Source: a virus
Virus record (IMG/VR): IMGVR_UViG_3300027687_000681
Location: 1-23,008 of that record
Length of the DNA: 23,008 bases
Strand: one strand, 5' to 3'
The position numbers were made by a program, and so were the translations under genes. Below, in pieces: positions 13,554-22,227 of this stretch. The notes below the pieces were generated by a model, which did not search any database, was not told where the DNA came from, and saw only the letters and a list, made by a program, of their open reading frames with translations. Numbering within the stretch: position 1 is the stretch's first letter; each line of letters starts with the position of its first letter.

Positions 13554-15542
13554 TTATGCGCCTGCGACTTCAGAAAAGGCAACGCCTGATCTAGTAGCCA
13601 CAAAGTTAAGTTGAATAAAATTGATAGAACGTGCAGGTTTGATAAAGATATCAGCCCTAAACTCGTTTCTATCTATAACATCTCCAGTATTATTTGTATC
13701 ATCACAAACTACTGAAAAGTCTGTTACACCTCTACGACCTTGTACATCTCTTAGAAAAGGTTCCACTAGATTTCTAAATTGTGCTCGAGTGAATTCATCA
13801 TTAAATTCAAACAATTGAAATTTAGAAGCAGTAGAAATTGCTTTTTCTAATACGATAAACAATCTTCTAACGTTTATTCTGTCGAAAGCACTAGGTTTTA
13901 GTTGAGCAGTTTTATCGCCAAACAATACAGTACCTTGTCCAGGAAATGCTACAACAGGATTTACTCTTGATCTGTATAGTTCATCTCTTTGAAGTTGGTT
14001 TGGATTGAATGCTAATTTAACAGCACCTCTAATTTGACCTCTATTGAAACCGCCTGGTGAGAACCATGCGTCTGCAATATTGTCAGTTCTAGCACAAAGA
14101 CCAGCAGTATCTCCGTTCAAAGGAACGAATCTGTAAACGTCATTGTATTTGTCGTACATATATTTGTAACCACTGTCAATTACAGCATAACTTGAAGATG
14201 GTAAACCTTCAGCAAATGATTTAACATTTGCAGTTTGTATTATACCACTTGTGATATCAACCACATCTGCTCTCGCAGGTGATATGAAAGCAACACAATC
14301 TTTTCTTGTTGTTGCAATATCCATAACAGCAGTAGCCTTTGTATCTCCAGTTGCGTCAGCACCTGTTTGAGAAGGTCCACACATTAGTAATGATATATCA
14401 ACTGATTCAGCATCAGAAAATAAATCATATGCTAAAGTGATTTCGCCTTGTGTAGCAGCGTAATCATCTGTACCATTAGCCAAAGAGTAATTAAATACAG
14501 CAAATGCACTTGAACCTACTTGATCAAATGTATTACTAGCTTTTAGTTCTCCAGCGTCTCCAAGTGTTGTTTCGTGATCCATCCAATAAACATATTGTGA
14601 TTTTTGGTAAAGAACATCAGCATAGTAATTACTATTACCTTGAGAAGTTTTAGCATCTGAAGCTTGTGATACACCTTCAAATGTTTCTAAAATTGTTCCT
14701 GCAGTTCCTGTAATTGCACCATCTTCATCTGATACAACAATGTGAAGTTCATCAAGTGAACCACCAGCATTAGATACATCATCTGTAGTAGTTGGAGCAT
14801 TAGTAAAGTTAAAGTAATATTCCCAATGTCTTTTTATTAAAGCGTTATCAACAACAGCGTGTCTTAGTCCGCCCGATTCTGTTGCGCCAGTAGCAATATT
14901 AAATCTAGCAACGGTCAATAAGTGAGTTGATATTGCAGTTATTTTGTAATAGTGTCCAGAAGGTACTGCTGTAAATACAGAAGTATCTCCAAACTCTAAT
15001 AGGTCACCTACTTGAAACAACGTACCATCATCAACAGTAATTGCCGTGTCGCCAACTGCTGCGGACGCATCATTAACAGCACCTGTGCCAGCTGCACCTG
15101 TACTTTGTGGTCCAAAAGCCGTTGAGTTAGAACATTTAGATACTCTTAAAGAATTTCCTAATATTCCTGGTTCTCTTGCGGCATAAGCACCAACTGATCC
15201 TGATCCGTCTGAGAAAGAAGTTAAGTAATGTGATGTATTTCTTATTATAACAGCCGTTCCAGATACTGCAGCATTTACCATGCCAGTTTCAGGACGTACT
15301 ATTTTTAGATTGTTTCCGTATCCTAAAAAGTTTGATGCTGTAAACCATTCTTCAAAGTTAGAAGAATTTGGTTTCCCAAATACTTCAACTAATTCTTGTT
15401 CAGATGAAATTGAAGTAATTTCACTAACTGGTCCTTTAGCAGCAGTAATAACAATCGCTCCACTAGTTGTAGAAACAGCGGGAATTACGTTTGTTAAATC
15501 CTTTTCAGTAACGAGAACACCTGGTGATACTTGAAAAGCCAT
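13554..15542 (-). CDS. gp18: Contractile tail sheath protein gp18
   Basis: A 662-residue sheath protein (T4: 659). It begins MAFQVSPGVLVTEKDLTNV, a standard sheath start, and ends with FRADIFIKPARSINFIQLNF, a signature of the C-terminal domain that carries the contractile core. The block INVRRLFIVLEKAISTAS (about 567-584) is another hallmark. The middle domain (about 120-380) is variable and rich in Ala, Thr and Asp, as expected for the part exposed on the tail surface. AAGGAG precedes the ATG, overlapping a palindrome; a CATAAATA box lies at 15604-15611. Confidence 0.96.
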   Translation of the reverse strand: MAFQVSPGVLVTEKDLTNVIPAVSTTSGAIVITAAKGPVSEITSISSEQELVEVFGKPNSSNFEEWFTASNFLGYGNNLKIVRPETGMVNAAVSGTAVIIRNTSHYLTSFSDGSGSVGAYAAREPGILGNSLRVSKCSNSTAFGPQSTGAAGTGAVNDASAAVGDTAITVDDGTLFQVGDLLEFGDTSVFTAVPSGHYYKITAISTHLLTVARFNIATGATESGGLRHAVVDNALIKRHWEYYFNFTNAPTTTDDVSNAGGSLDELHIVVSDEDGAITGTAGTILETFEGVSQASDAKTSQGNSNYYADVLYQKSQYVYWMDHETTLGDAGELKASNTFDQVGSSAFAVFNYSLANGTDDYAATQGEITLAYDLFSDAESVDISLLMCGPSQTGADATGDTKATAVMDIATTRKDCVAFISPARADVVDITSGIIQTANVKSFAEGLPSSSYAVIDSGYKYMYDKYNDVYRFVPLNGDTAGLCARTDNIADAWFSPGGFNRGQIRGAVKLAFNPNQLQRDELYRSRVNPVVAFPGQGTVLFGDKTAQLKPSAFDRINVRRLFIVLEKAISTASKFQLFEFNDEFTRAQFRNLVEPFLRDVQGRRGVTDFSVVCDDTNNTGDVIDRNEFRADIFIKPARSINFIQLNFVATRSGVAFSEVAGA

Positions 15543-15553
15543 ATTTAGTTCTC

Positions 15554-15567
15554 CTTAATTAATTAAG
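15554..15567. repeat. 14-bp palindrome at the gp18 ribosome site
   Basis: CTTAATTAATTAAG is a perfect palindrome whose last bases on the minus strand form the start of the AAGGAG ribosome site. Folding would hide part of that site. Its 12-bp core also precedes gp23. Confidence 0.5.
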
Positions 15568-15603
15568 TGTTAAAGTTTGTATTAGTTATAACCCTTTTGT
15601 AGA

Positions 15604-15611
15604 TATTTATG
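15604..15611 (-). promoter_or_regulatory. Late promoter box CATAAATA for gp18
   Basis: One base off the T4 late consensus (first position). It lies in the 85-bp gap between gp17 and gp18, 62 nt before the sheath start, and is the only late-type box there. Confidence 0.55.
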
Positions 15612-15627
15612 TTATCCTATATCTCTA

Positions 15628-17274
15628 CTATTCTCCCCTACGATACGTTACAGGTTGCCATAAGACACCTGCGTCATCAAAATATCCATTATCTTTACCT
15701 TCAGGATCGTCTAGTCCGTTATCTATAAACCCAAAAGGTGCCATATCTGCCTCAATTGCGTTTTTTTGATCTGTAAACATTTGACCTCTAACATCTATAT
15801 TTGTTAGTTCTTTAAAGTATCTTTGATTGGCTAACCAAGAAAAGATAACTAGACACATCACTAAATCATCATGTGAACCTGCTTCAGCCTCAAAAGATTT
15901 TCCTTTGGCAATAAACGTTGATAGTTCTGAGATAATATCAAAGTCATTTATGATTAATTTATCAGATTCTATCAAACTTTTCAGATTTGAAGTTCCGATT
16001 TTTTTAGTACCTTTAGTCATTCTCACACCAAGTTGATTACCTCTTCCACTGAAGCCTCCACCCAATACTTGACCTGCTCGTCCTCGTTGTGTAACCATCA
16101 TCATGTTATCATATTCTAGTTCAAATTGCATTGCGTCTGCCACTTGTTGACCTAGATCGTTTATCTCTATTAGAATATATGCTTTGTTATATAACTTACC
16201 TATCTTGTCTAATACATTTGGAAAGACAATGGGTTTGATATCATTATTTTTATACTTTGCAACAATCTTATATGGTGCCTTTGTAGAGTCTATGACTATG
16301 AAAGCAGAGTAATCGTTCTGTACACCTCTCGCAACGTCAACTGTAATGACATAAGTATGATCTTTAATAGGCATTTCATATACGTCTAGTCCTTGTGGAC
16401 TTCTTCTAGGGTCTATGACAGCCATTGCTTTTAATTTTTGTGCATTGATTAATGTATCAACACTACCTAAAAATTCACACTCAAACTCAGTCTGAAATTG
16501 TGACTCACTTGTGTTTCTTATTGTTTGTTCTTTCCACTTTTCATCTCTACCTGGAACTTCTGACCAGTGTACTTCAATAGGTACAAAGGTACTTTTCTTA
16601 TTGACAGCATCCATCCACATCTTATAAAACATATTCATTCCGTGAGGTGTAGATACGATCATAACCTTTGATGATTTACCAGATGATATTGTAGGATATA
16701 CTGAGCTAAAAAATTCTTCAGCGATGTTATTAGGTACGTAAGCAAACTCATCAAGAAATATAATATTAAAAGTACTACCTCGAACAGCACTTGATGAAGT
16801 TGAAGCCGCAACGATTCTACTTCCGTTCTCTAGTTCAAGTGATCCTTTGTTCCAATTTAGTACTCCTTGTTGCATCCATTTTGGCAAGTGCTCGTAAGCA
16901 AGTTGCAATCGCCCTAATAAATCCCTTGCCGTAGAAGATTTGTTGGCGAGTATTGCAACGTTTACATTATCATTAAACAAAACGTAATGTAAGAGGTAGG
17001 AGACAATGATAGTTGACTTTCCACTTTGTCTAGGTAGTTTACAAATTGTAAACCTATTGTCGTGAAAAGTGTCTACCATCTTCCGCTGAAAGTCATACAT
17101 CTCAAAAGGCACTAGACCTTTATCGATTGTGACAATTTTTAAATATTTTTCTATGAAATATTTAGGATCCTCAAGGCACTTCATCACTTCATCTACCTGT
17201 TTAGGAGAGAATCGTGATTTAGTGTGTGCCTTTTTTAAATTAGGGTTACCTAAGTATTGATCTAATGTTGCCAT
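15628..17274 (-). CDS. gp17: Terminase large subunit gp17
   Basis: A 548-residue DNA-packaging motor (T4: 610). ATPase motifs: Walker A PRQSGKST (81-88), Walker B IIFLDE (171-176), and the coupling motif STPHG (208-212). The nuclease domain has Asp313 (TVDVARG), an acidic site around Glu370-Asp373 (LIEIND), and Asp469/Asp470 (SHDDLVM), the expected RNase H-like metal ligands. It translocates DNA through the portal gp20 and cuts the concatemer. Its ATG shares a base with the gp16 stop, so they are translationally coupled. Confidence 0.96.
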   Translation of the reverse strand: MATLDQYLGNPNLKKAHTKSRFSPKQVDEVMKCLEDPKYFIEKYLKIVTIDKGLVPFEMYDFQRKMVDTFHDNRFTICKLPRQSGKSTIIVSYLLHYVLFNDNVNVAILANKSSTARDLLGRLQLAYEHLPKWMQQGVLNWNKGSLELENGSRIVAASTSSSAVRGSTFNIIFLDEFAYVPNNIAEEFFSSVYPTISSGKSSKVMIVSTPHGMNMFYKMWMDAVNKKSTFVPIEVHWSEVPGRDEKWKEQTIRNTSESQFQTEFECEFLGSVDTLINAQKLKAMAVIDPRRSPQGLDVYEMPIKDHTYVITVDVARGVQNDYSAFIVIDSTKAPYKIVAKYKNNDIKPIVFPNVLDKIGKLYNKAYILIEINDLGQQVADAMQFELEYDNMMMVTQRGRAGQVLGGGFSGRGNQLGVRMTKGTKKIGTSNLKSLIESDKLIINDFDIISELSTFIAKGKSFEAEAGSHDDLVMCLVIFSWLANQRYFKELTNIDVRGQMFTDQKNAIEADMAPFGFIDNGLDDPEGKDNGYFDDAGVLWQPVTYRRGE

Positions 17275-17705
17275 TATTTTTTATCTTTATTTTTCTTTAT
17301 CATTTTTTGTAGTTCGGTTGTTGATCCTACAAATAAAGCGTTAGTGACATTCTTTGGTACATCACCTTTAATGTCTTTAATTTTTTTAAGTTTATCTTGC
17401 AAGTCTAATAGATTTTGAGCTACTTCACTTTGAGTTTTGATTAGTTGACCTGCGACTTCATATGCACGAGGATGCTCTCCTTCTTTTGCTAATGATAGTA
17501 TTCCTTCTATTGCTTCGTTACCTTTTTCTAATAACTTGTAGAGTTCTCCTCTACCAGTTTCAAAGTCTGTTTCTACATCTGCCTGTGGAATAACAGGTAT
17601 AGATTTTTCTTTTACAATCTCTAAAGGATTCTTTTCTTCTTTTTTTTCTAGTACTTCTTCAGCAATATTTAGTACTTCATTTAATTTATCATCAATGTTA
17701 CTCAT
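17274..17705 (-). CDS. gp16: Terminase small subunit gp16
   Basis: A 143-residue, helix-rich protein immediately upstream of gp17, as in T4 (gp16: 164). The first 40 residues are charged (EEVLEKKEEKNPLEIVKEK). The core GRGELYKLLEKGNEAIEGIL and EHPRAYEVAGQLIKTQSEVA (77-97) fits the T4 gp16 central coiled-coil region. The C terminus is lysine-rich (MIKKNKDKK). It should recognise DNA and stimulate the gp17 ATPase. Confidence 0.85.
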   Translation of the reverse strand: MSNIDDKLNEVLNIAEEVLEKKEEKNPLEIVKEKSIPVIPQADVETDFETGRGELYKLLEKGNEAIEGILSLAKEGEHPRAYEVAGQLIKTQSEVAQNLLDLQDKLKKIKDIKGDVPKNVTNALFVGSTTELQKMIKKNKDKK

Positions 17706-17723
17706 TTTAAAAACCTTTTGTTA

Positions 17724-18542
17724 TTATGTATCGTTACCTGTTTCCTCTTCATAGTTTTTTGCATCATCAAAAAAATCTAAAGCAGTTGTGTATGTGTATG
17801 AATCATCTTTGTCAGCACCAGTTGGATTTGGTGTAACTGTAACTCTTTCACTACGATATGGATTTTTATCTGCTGTAGTTGTATATAAGTCAGCAGATGA
17901 TTTTCTTATTACAGCACTTGAACCAATTGGTCCATATAAGTATATTTTTGCTGTAAATTTTAACGTGTAAATAATTCTTCTTCTGTCTGTTAACGCACCA
18001 GTGTAAGTGTCTTCATAATCAACACTTTCTAATATAAAAGGTATATCTCTTTTTGTATCCATATAATCTCTATCAACAATCATAGTAACTGTATAGTCTG
18101 GTTGAAAATATGGAAGTATTTGTTCTATAACTTGTAGACCATCATCTGATGTTGCAGTAAAAACATTTAACTCAAAACTTACATCATAAGGAACAGGAGA
18201 GTATTGAGTATATACTTTTTTTTCATCTCCTGAAGCATTTTTAGCTACACTATATCTTTGATTCTTGTTTAATTTACGAGAAGAATCATAACTGTAACCA
18301 GTGACATCAAATGACATACGAGGTAGAGTAATCGCTACGCTTGAATCGTCTCCAGTTAAGTTTGAGTTTTGATCTAATCTTACAAGGAATTTTTCTTTAG
18401 GTGCATATGATAAAGGTACTCTAATTGTTTGTAAAGGATTCCCGCTAGAATCCAATCGTTTGATATTAATATTATTAAATATCGTACCGAAAGCAATTAC
18501 AGTATTTCTTATTGTTTTATGGTAAAAGTGTTGTCCAAACAT
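17724..18542 (-). CDS. gp15: Tail sheath terminator / neck protein gp15
   Basis: A 272-residue protein, equal in length to T4 gp15. The start MFGQHFYHKTIRNTVIAFGT is highly characteristic of the family. The central segment RMSFDVTGYSYDSSRKLNKN and the block VPYDVSFELNVFTATSDDGLQ (137-157) also fit. gp15 hexamers cap the finished sheath and tube and join the tail to the head through gp13/gp14. The ATG shares a base with the gp14 stop. Confidence 0.94.
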   Translation of the reverse strand: MFGQHFYHKTIRNTVIAFGTIFNNINIKRLDSSGNPLQTIRVPLSYAPKEKFLVRLDQNSNLTGDDSSVAITLPRMSFDVTGYSYDSSRKLNKNQRYSVAKNASGDEKKVYTQYSPVPYDVSFELNVFTATSDDGLQVIEQILPYFQPDYTVTMIVDRDYMDTKRDIPFILESVDYEDTYTGALTDRRRIIYTLKFTAKIYLYGPIGSSAVIRKSSADLYTTTADKNPYRSERVTVTPNPTGADKDDSYTYTTALDFFDDAKNYEEETGNDT

Positions 18543-19318
18543 TAATTATCATCAACCTCTCCGAAAGGATTTCTTTCGCTAAAATCTAATATATCATCGG
18601 CTGTAGATGATGTGTTTGTACCTGCAGCTGTTTCAAATGCTTTTGATTGATCAATAGGTTGTTGTGTTGTCATTGTAAAGTCTTCGTTGACAAGGTAATT
18701 AATTTCACCTATATCACTCTCTAGTGTAATAGCACCACTAGCAGATGTGCCAGTTTCTAAACTAAATTGAAAGTTATTTGTATCAGTTGATAATGAGTCT
18801 TCAACAGAATCAATCGAAGCGATACCTGTATCAACTCTTTCGGAACTGTATTCCCATTTAGTGCAAGATAATTTATAAACAGGTAAAGCACTTTGTTGAT
18901 AGAAAGGTTGTTCATGTTCAACAAACTGTATTTCAAAGAATGCTTTTGTTGTAGGGAAATAAACTAAGTCACCTTCTTGAGGTCTCTCAGCAACTAAATC
19001 ATTATTGTTAGATACTAAAGTTTCCCATCTCAATTTAGATACAGTAAACTTAATATCATCTCTTAATTCTAAACCAAACTTCTTGATTATCTCTTGTTCA
19101 CCCATATATCCATCTGTGTTGTCAACATACATTTCTATAATGTACGAGTCATTGAAAGATGAAGCTGGGTCCTCACCAAAGATAGTATCTTTATTTGCTA
19201 TCTTTCTTGGTAAGTAAAAAACATCTTGACCATATATCTTAAGCTGTTCTATAATTAAATCTTCATATAGTCTTTGCTCAGATGTAGTGCCAGTGCTGAA
19301 ATAAACATTAGTTGGCAT
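18542..19318 (-). CDS. gp14: Neck (head completion) protein gp14
   Basis: A 258-residue protein (T4: 256). It starts MPTNVYFSTGTTSEQRLYED and continues IEQLKIYGQDVFYLPRK, the signature of gp14. The part TKAFFEIQFVEHEQPFYQ (about 124-141) is also conserved. The acidic C terminus (LDFSERNPFGEVDDN) matches family endings. With gp13 it forms the collar under the portal. It lies 7 bp after the gp13 stop. Confidence 0.94.
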   Translation of the reverse strand: MPTNVYFSTGTTSEQRLYEDLIIEQLKIYGQDVFYLPRKIANKDTIFGEDPASSFNDSYIIEMYVDNTDGYMGEQEIIKKFGLELRDDIKFTVSKLRWETLVSNNNDLVAERPQEGDLVYFPTTKAFFEIQFVEHEQPFYQQSALPVYKLSCTKWEYSSERVDTGIASIDSVEDSLSTDTNNFQFSLETGTSASGAITLESDIGEINYLVNEDFTMTTQQPIDQSKAFETAAGTNTSSTADDILDFSERNPFGEVDDN

Positions 19319-19325
19319 TTAGTTT

Positions 19326-20132
19326 TTATCCTTGTTGCATATGTGCAGGCTCTTCATAATTTGATCTTATTTCTTCTTCAAGTTTTTGTTGTTCTGCTAT
19401 TGCTGTTGAGAATAGCTCAGGTCCGTTAAGTGTTACTCCACCTAACATTGCTGTGCCATTAAACTTGGACAAATTTTGTCCCCATTGTCTTTTGATTAAG
19501 GCTGTTGTATATCTTTTTAAATAGATATCATCAAACATATCTGTGAAAGTTGCAGGATCTAATCTACGATAAACTTCTATAACTAAAAATTCTCCTGCTG
19601 TAATATCATTTGACCAATCTTGATCAATATATAATCTATTTGATAGATGATTAAATCTCATTGGTTTTTCTCCAACTAATACATGGTCAAGAAAGTCCAA
19701 GTGTTTCATTGTCATTTCATAATGAACAATACTAGTAGATGAAAAATCATATAGATCATTTAATCTTAATTGATATCTAACATCAAACATATTTAAGTTT
19801 GCTCTATCAGATAAAGGAAATACATTAACAACAGAAATAACTGTTGAAGGAACTATAAGAAAATTATTTCCTTGTTTCCATGCAGTAGTCACTGAATTTG
19901 ATGTTACAGACTCAGATGAATCAGTTGTCATACGAGTTACATCATCTGCGGTTACTTGATATTTTAAATACATTCTTTCAACACCATCTGTATGATATTG
20001 ACAAAAATATTGTACTGCTTCATCTATTCTATCGTCTACCTGATCATCATCAACGTTTATGTCAATTACAGGTTTACCTAGTGATCTTAGGCAGTATTCT
20101 TTTAATGTGTCTTTTGTATTTGGTACGGCCAT
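19326..20132 (-). CDS. gp13: Neck protein gp13
   Basis: A 268-residue head completion protein (T4: 309). The beginning TKDTLKEYCLRSLGKPVIDI followed by VDDDQVDDRIDEAVQYFCQYH is diagnostic. FVIPSTVISVVNVFPLSD-type sequence and EVYRRLDPATFTDMFDD (about 189-205) add support. gp13 joins the portal and gp14. The C-terminal 30 residues are charged and helical. AAGGA lies 9 nt upstream of the start. Confidence 0.93.
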   Translation of the reverse strand: MAVPNTKDTLKEYCLRSLGKPVIDINVDDDQVDDRIDEAVQYFCQYHTDGVERMYLKYQVTADDVTRMTTDSSESVTSNSVTTAWKQGNNFLIVPSTVISVVNVFPLSDRANLNMFDVRYQLRLNDLYDFSSTSIVHYEMTMKHLDFLDHVLVGEKPMRFNHLSNRLYIDQDWSNDITAGEFLVIEVYRRLDPATFTDMFDDIYLKRYTTALIKRQWGQNLSKFNGTAMLGGVTLNGPELFSTAIAEQQKLEEEIRSNYEEPAHMQQG

Positions 20133-20158
20133 AATTTTTTCCTTATAATACTATTTAG

Positions 20159-21160
20159 TTATCCTAATGCGACTGCTTGTGCGATTGCAAATGCTTTAGT
20201 AGCCTTAGAGTCTAAGACTGTTTGTATATTATTCCCATCTAGTGTTAAAACACCAGTGATTGATAAATTTCTAAATCCTGATATATCTTTATTAGTATCA
20301 ACAATTACTACTTTACTAGCACTAATTGTTCCTGCAGTAACACCATCTAAAACTGCAATTTCAGTACCAGCAATTTCAGTATCACCAACAATAAGTGAAC
20401 CACCTGTTAAATATAATTTACGCCAAGGTCTTGTTGCAGAACCTAAATCAAAAGTTCCTGATGTTGTAGGCAATAAATCAGCAGATATTTTATTTGTATC
20501 TAGTCCACCACCAACAGTAGAAAGTTGTACAGAAGTGGCGTTTTTAAAATTTAAAAACTCCTGAGTTAATTTTTCTAAAGTATCAATAGACCTAAGTTTA
20601 GATATTTTTTCTTTCTCTAACTCATTAGCAACTCTCATTTCTGAAATCTGCTTAGATACTTTATCTATTATACTATCATCATATACTGGAACTTCTTTAG
20701 GAAGTAAATATTCTAATAATCCTGAAGCTGCTTCAATCTCTTGTGTCTTGATCGCACCAGCTTCATCTTTCTTAGGTTCTTTCTTAGGTTCTTTCTTAAT
20801 CTCAACTTTAGGTTCTACTTTTTTTTCTTCAACAGGTTTTTTCTTTTCTTGTTTTAAAGTAGAAAAAAGTTCTTCTAAAGCACCAATCTTAATTTCTTCT
20901 TTCTTAACTTTTTGTTCTAGTTGTTCTTTCTCAACCTGTACAGTAGATAAAAAACTATCTAATCTATGTCCTAATATATCAACTTCTTTTGGTAATACAC
21001 TTTGAATACCTTTAGTAAATTTTTGTTCTTGTAGTTGTCTAATCTGTTTCTCAATATCTTCGTCAATCTCATTAACTTCATTAACAACTTCAACCTTTTG
21101 AATAGTTGGTTGAGACACTAAATCAGGCCATTTACTATCAAGATAATTTTTAGTTGACAT
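20159..21160 (-). CDS. Coiled-coil fibre-like protein in the wac (fibritin) position
   Basis: A 333-residue protein of unrecognised family. Residues 25-105 are predicted coiled coil (EKEQLEQKVKKEEIKIGALE), residues 105-132 are a Lys/Glu/Pro linker with KKEPKKEPKK, 160-205 is a second helical part, and 220-325 is a beta-rich domain with TSGTFDLGSATRPWRKLYL and VIVDTNKDISGFRNLSITGV, motifs shared by marine phage fibre proteins. In T4 the gene before 13 is wac, whose trimeric coiled coil makes the collar whiskers. By position and architecture I infer a neck or collar fibre; sequence homology to fibritin is not visible. Confidence 0.7.
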   Translation of the reverse strand: MSTKNYLDSKWPDLVSQPTIQKVEVVNEVNEIDEDIEKQIRQLQEQKFTKGIQSVLPKEVDILGHRLDSFLSTVQVEKEQLEQKVKKEEIKIGALEELFSTLKQEKKKPVEEKKVEPKVEIKKEPKKEPKKDEAGAIKTQEIEAASGLLEYLLPKEVPVYDDSIIDKVSKQISEMRVANELEKEKISKLRSIDTLEKLTQEFLNFKNATSVQLSTVGGGLDTNKISADLLPTTSGTFDLGSATRPWRKLYLTGGSLIVGDTEIAGTEIAVLDGVTAGTISASKVVIVDTNKDISGFRNLSITGVLTLDGNNIQTVLDSKATKAFAIAQAVALG

Positions 21161-21164
21161 AACT

Positions 21165-21497
21165 TTATCTAGTTACACTTGGTGTAACTGTGGCTCTTCC
21201 CTCAATTTGTCTAGTGACGATACCACTTGAATCAGTTTGAGTTAAATCCCAAACATATCTACCTTCAGAAAGACCTGAGGTAACTGTGTCTGTTAATGTT
21301 ATTGAACAAGTACCATCAGTTGCACTTACAAGAGCAGTAGTAAAACTTGTAGCACTACTTGACAAATGAGTTTTTCTCAACTTACTTGTCATTGTACTTC
21401 CTGTTAAATCTACGACTGTTCCTGTAGAATCTTTAACAGTTAAAGTTTCTGTGAAATCAGCGTCCTGGTCAATAGTGATATTTTGTATTGTTGCCAT
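21165..21497 (-). CDS. Small beta-rich protein, Ig- or BppU-like
   Basis: A 110-residue protein rich in Thr, Ser and Val. The pattern QDADFTETLTVKDSTGTVVD, then LTGSTMTSKLRK, later SEGRYVWDLTQTDSSG and REIEGRATV-type closing strand, resembles the upper baseplate BppU-type or Ig-like beta domains, in which a parameterised strand pair follows a short linker. It is 4 nt upstream of the coiled-coil protein and behind a late promoter. It may attach to or fold with its neighbour. No enzymatic motif is present. Confidence 0.72.
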   Translation of the reverse strand: MATIQNITIDQDADFTETLTVKDSTGTVVDLTGSTMTSKLRKTHLSSSATSFTTALVSATDGTCSITLTDTVTSGLSEGRYVWDLTQTDSSGIVTRQIEGRATVTPSVTR

Positions 21498-21535
21498 TAA
21501 TCAATCTCTCTATGTATGTATTTAAATTACTCTTA

Positions 21536-21543
21536 TATTTATA
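21536..21543 (-). promoter_or_regulatory. Late promoter box TATAAATA
   Basis: An exact late consensus lies in the 73-bp gap between the oxygenase gene and the 110-residue gene, 38 nt before the start. It is part of a short palindrome CTTATATTTATAAG. It should drive the fibre-like protein and gp13-gp17. Confidence 0.75.
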
Positions 21544-21570
21544 AGAAATTTAAAACGTCTAACTAACAAA

Positions 21571-22227
21571 TCAAGAGAAATTAATTTTGGGTATACCCAA
21601 CATAGGTCTTTTATCGTACAAATTAGTCTTTGCAAAGGGTCCACTTGCATGGTTATAGTGAAGAAACACTTGACCACATAGCTTACCTTGGAAAGGTTCT
21701 CTCCAATGCTCTAATTCGCAACCAGAGTATATAATCATATCACCTGGTTTAAGATCAATTCTTACACCTTTAGGTGCATTAGGTTTCATTATACCTTGGT
21801 ATTCATTAACAACATTATTAGATCCTGTTGGATCTATGAATATTGGCCATAGATCACCACCTAGGTTAATCGTTGTTGATATCTCACAACTAGGTCTATC
21901 TTTATGTCTATTTAATATATTACCTGTTCTGTATAATCTTGTGTAAGAATAAGTGGGTATTAAATCTAATCCTGTTTTAGCTTTCATTACAGGTATTGTT
22001 TGAATTAGTAGTGTCTCCATTAATCGATCTGCATATTTAGCATAGGATCCTGGTACTTGTTTATCTTTAAAATCACCTATTAATGAATTACCCTCATGTG
22101 TTACACCATTTTGTAACATCCAATGATCTGCCTCTGCTGATATTTGTAAATAAGAAAAAGCTATGTCAGCTAGTTCTTTTGATATAGCACCACGTATAAC
22201 TTGATATTTATTTTTTTTAAAACTCAT
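21571..22227 (-). CDS. 2OG-Fe(II) oxygenase, HxD type
   Basis: A 218-residue 2-oxoglutarate/Fe(II) oxygenase. Ligands are His108 and Asp110 (NRHKDRPS), with the partner His174 (ELEHWREPF) after a PGDMIIYSG strand. TRLYRTGNI (96-104) precedes the metal motif as in P4H-like enzymes. A second strand CEISTTINLGG follows. It overlaps the upstream oxygenase by ATGA (4 nt). It resembles the 2804-3367 protein only in general fold, so both form two HxD-type members, each following a TIGR02466-type one. The substrate is unknown. Confidence 0.86.
   Translation of the reverse strand: MSFKKNKYQVIRGAISKELADIAFSYLQISAEADHWMLQNGVTHEGNSLIGDFKDKQVPGSYAKYADRLMETLLIQTIPVMKAKTGLDLIPTYSYTRLYRTGNILNRHKDRPSCEISTTINLGGDLWPIFIDPTGSNNVVNEYQGIMKPNAPKGVRIDLKPGDMIIYSGCELEHWREPFQGKLCGQVFLHYNHASGPFAKTNLYDKRPMLGIPKINFS

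Noticed and set aside
20152-20159. ACTAAATA before gp13
   Set aside because: It has two mismatches to the late box, and gp13 can be read from the promoter at 21536-21543.
20760-20812. Short tandem repeat encoding KKEPKKEPKK
   Set aside because: It is a low-complexity linker within one protein, not a mobile or regulatory repeat.
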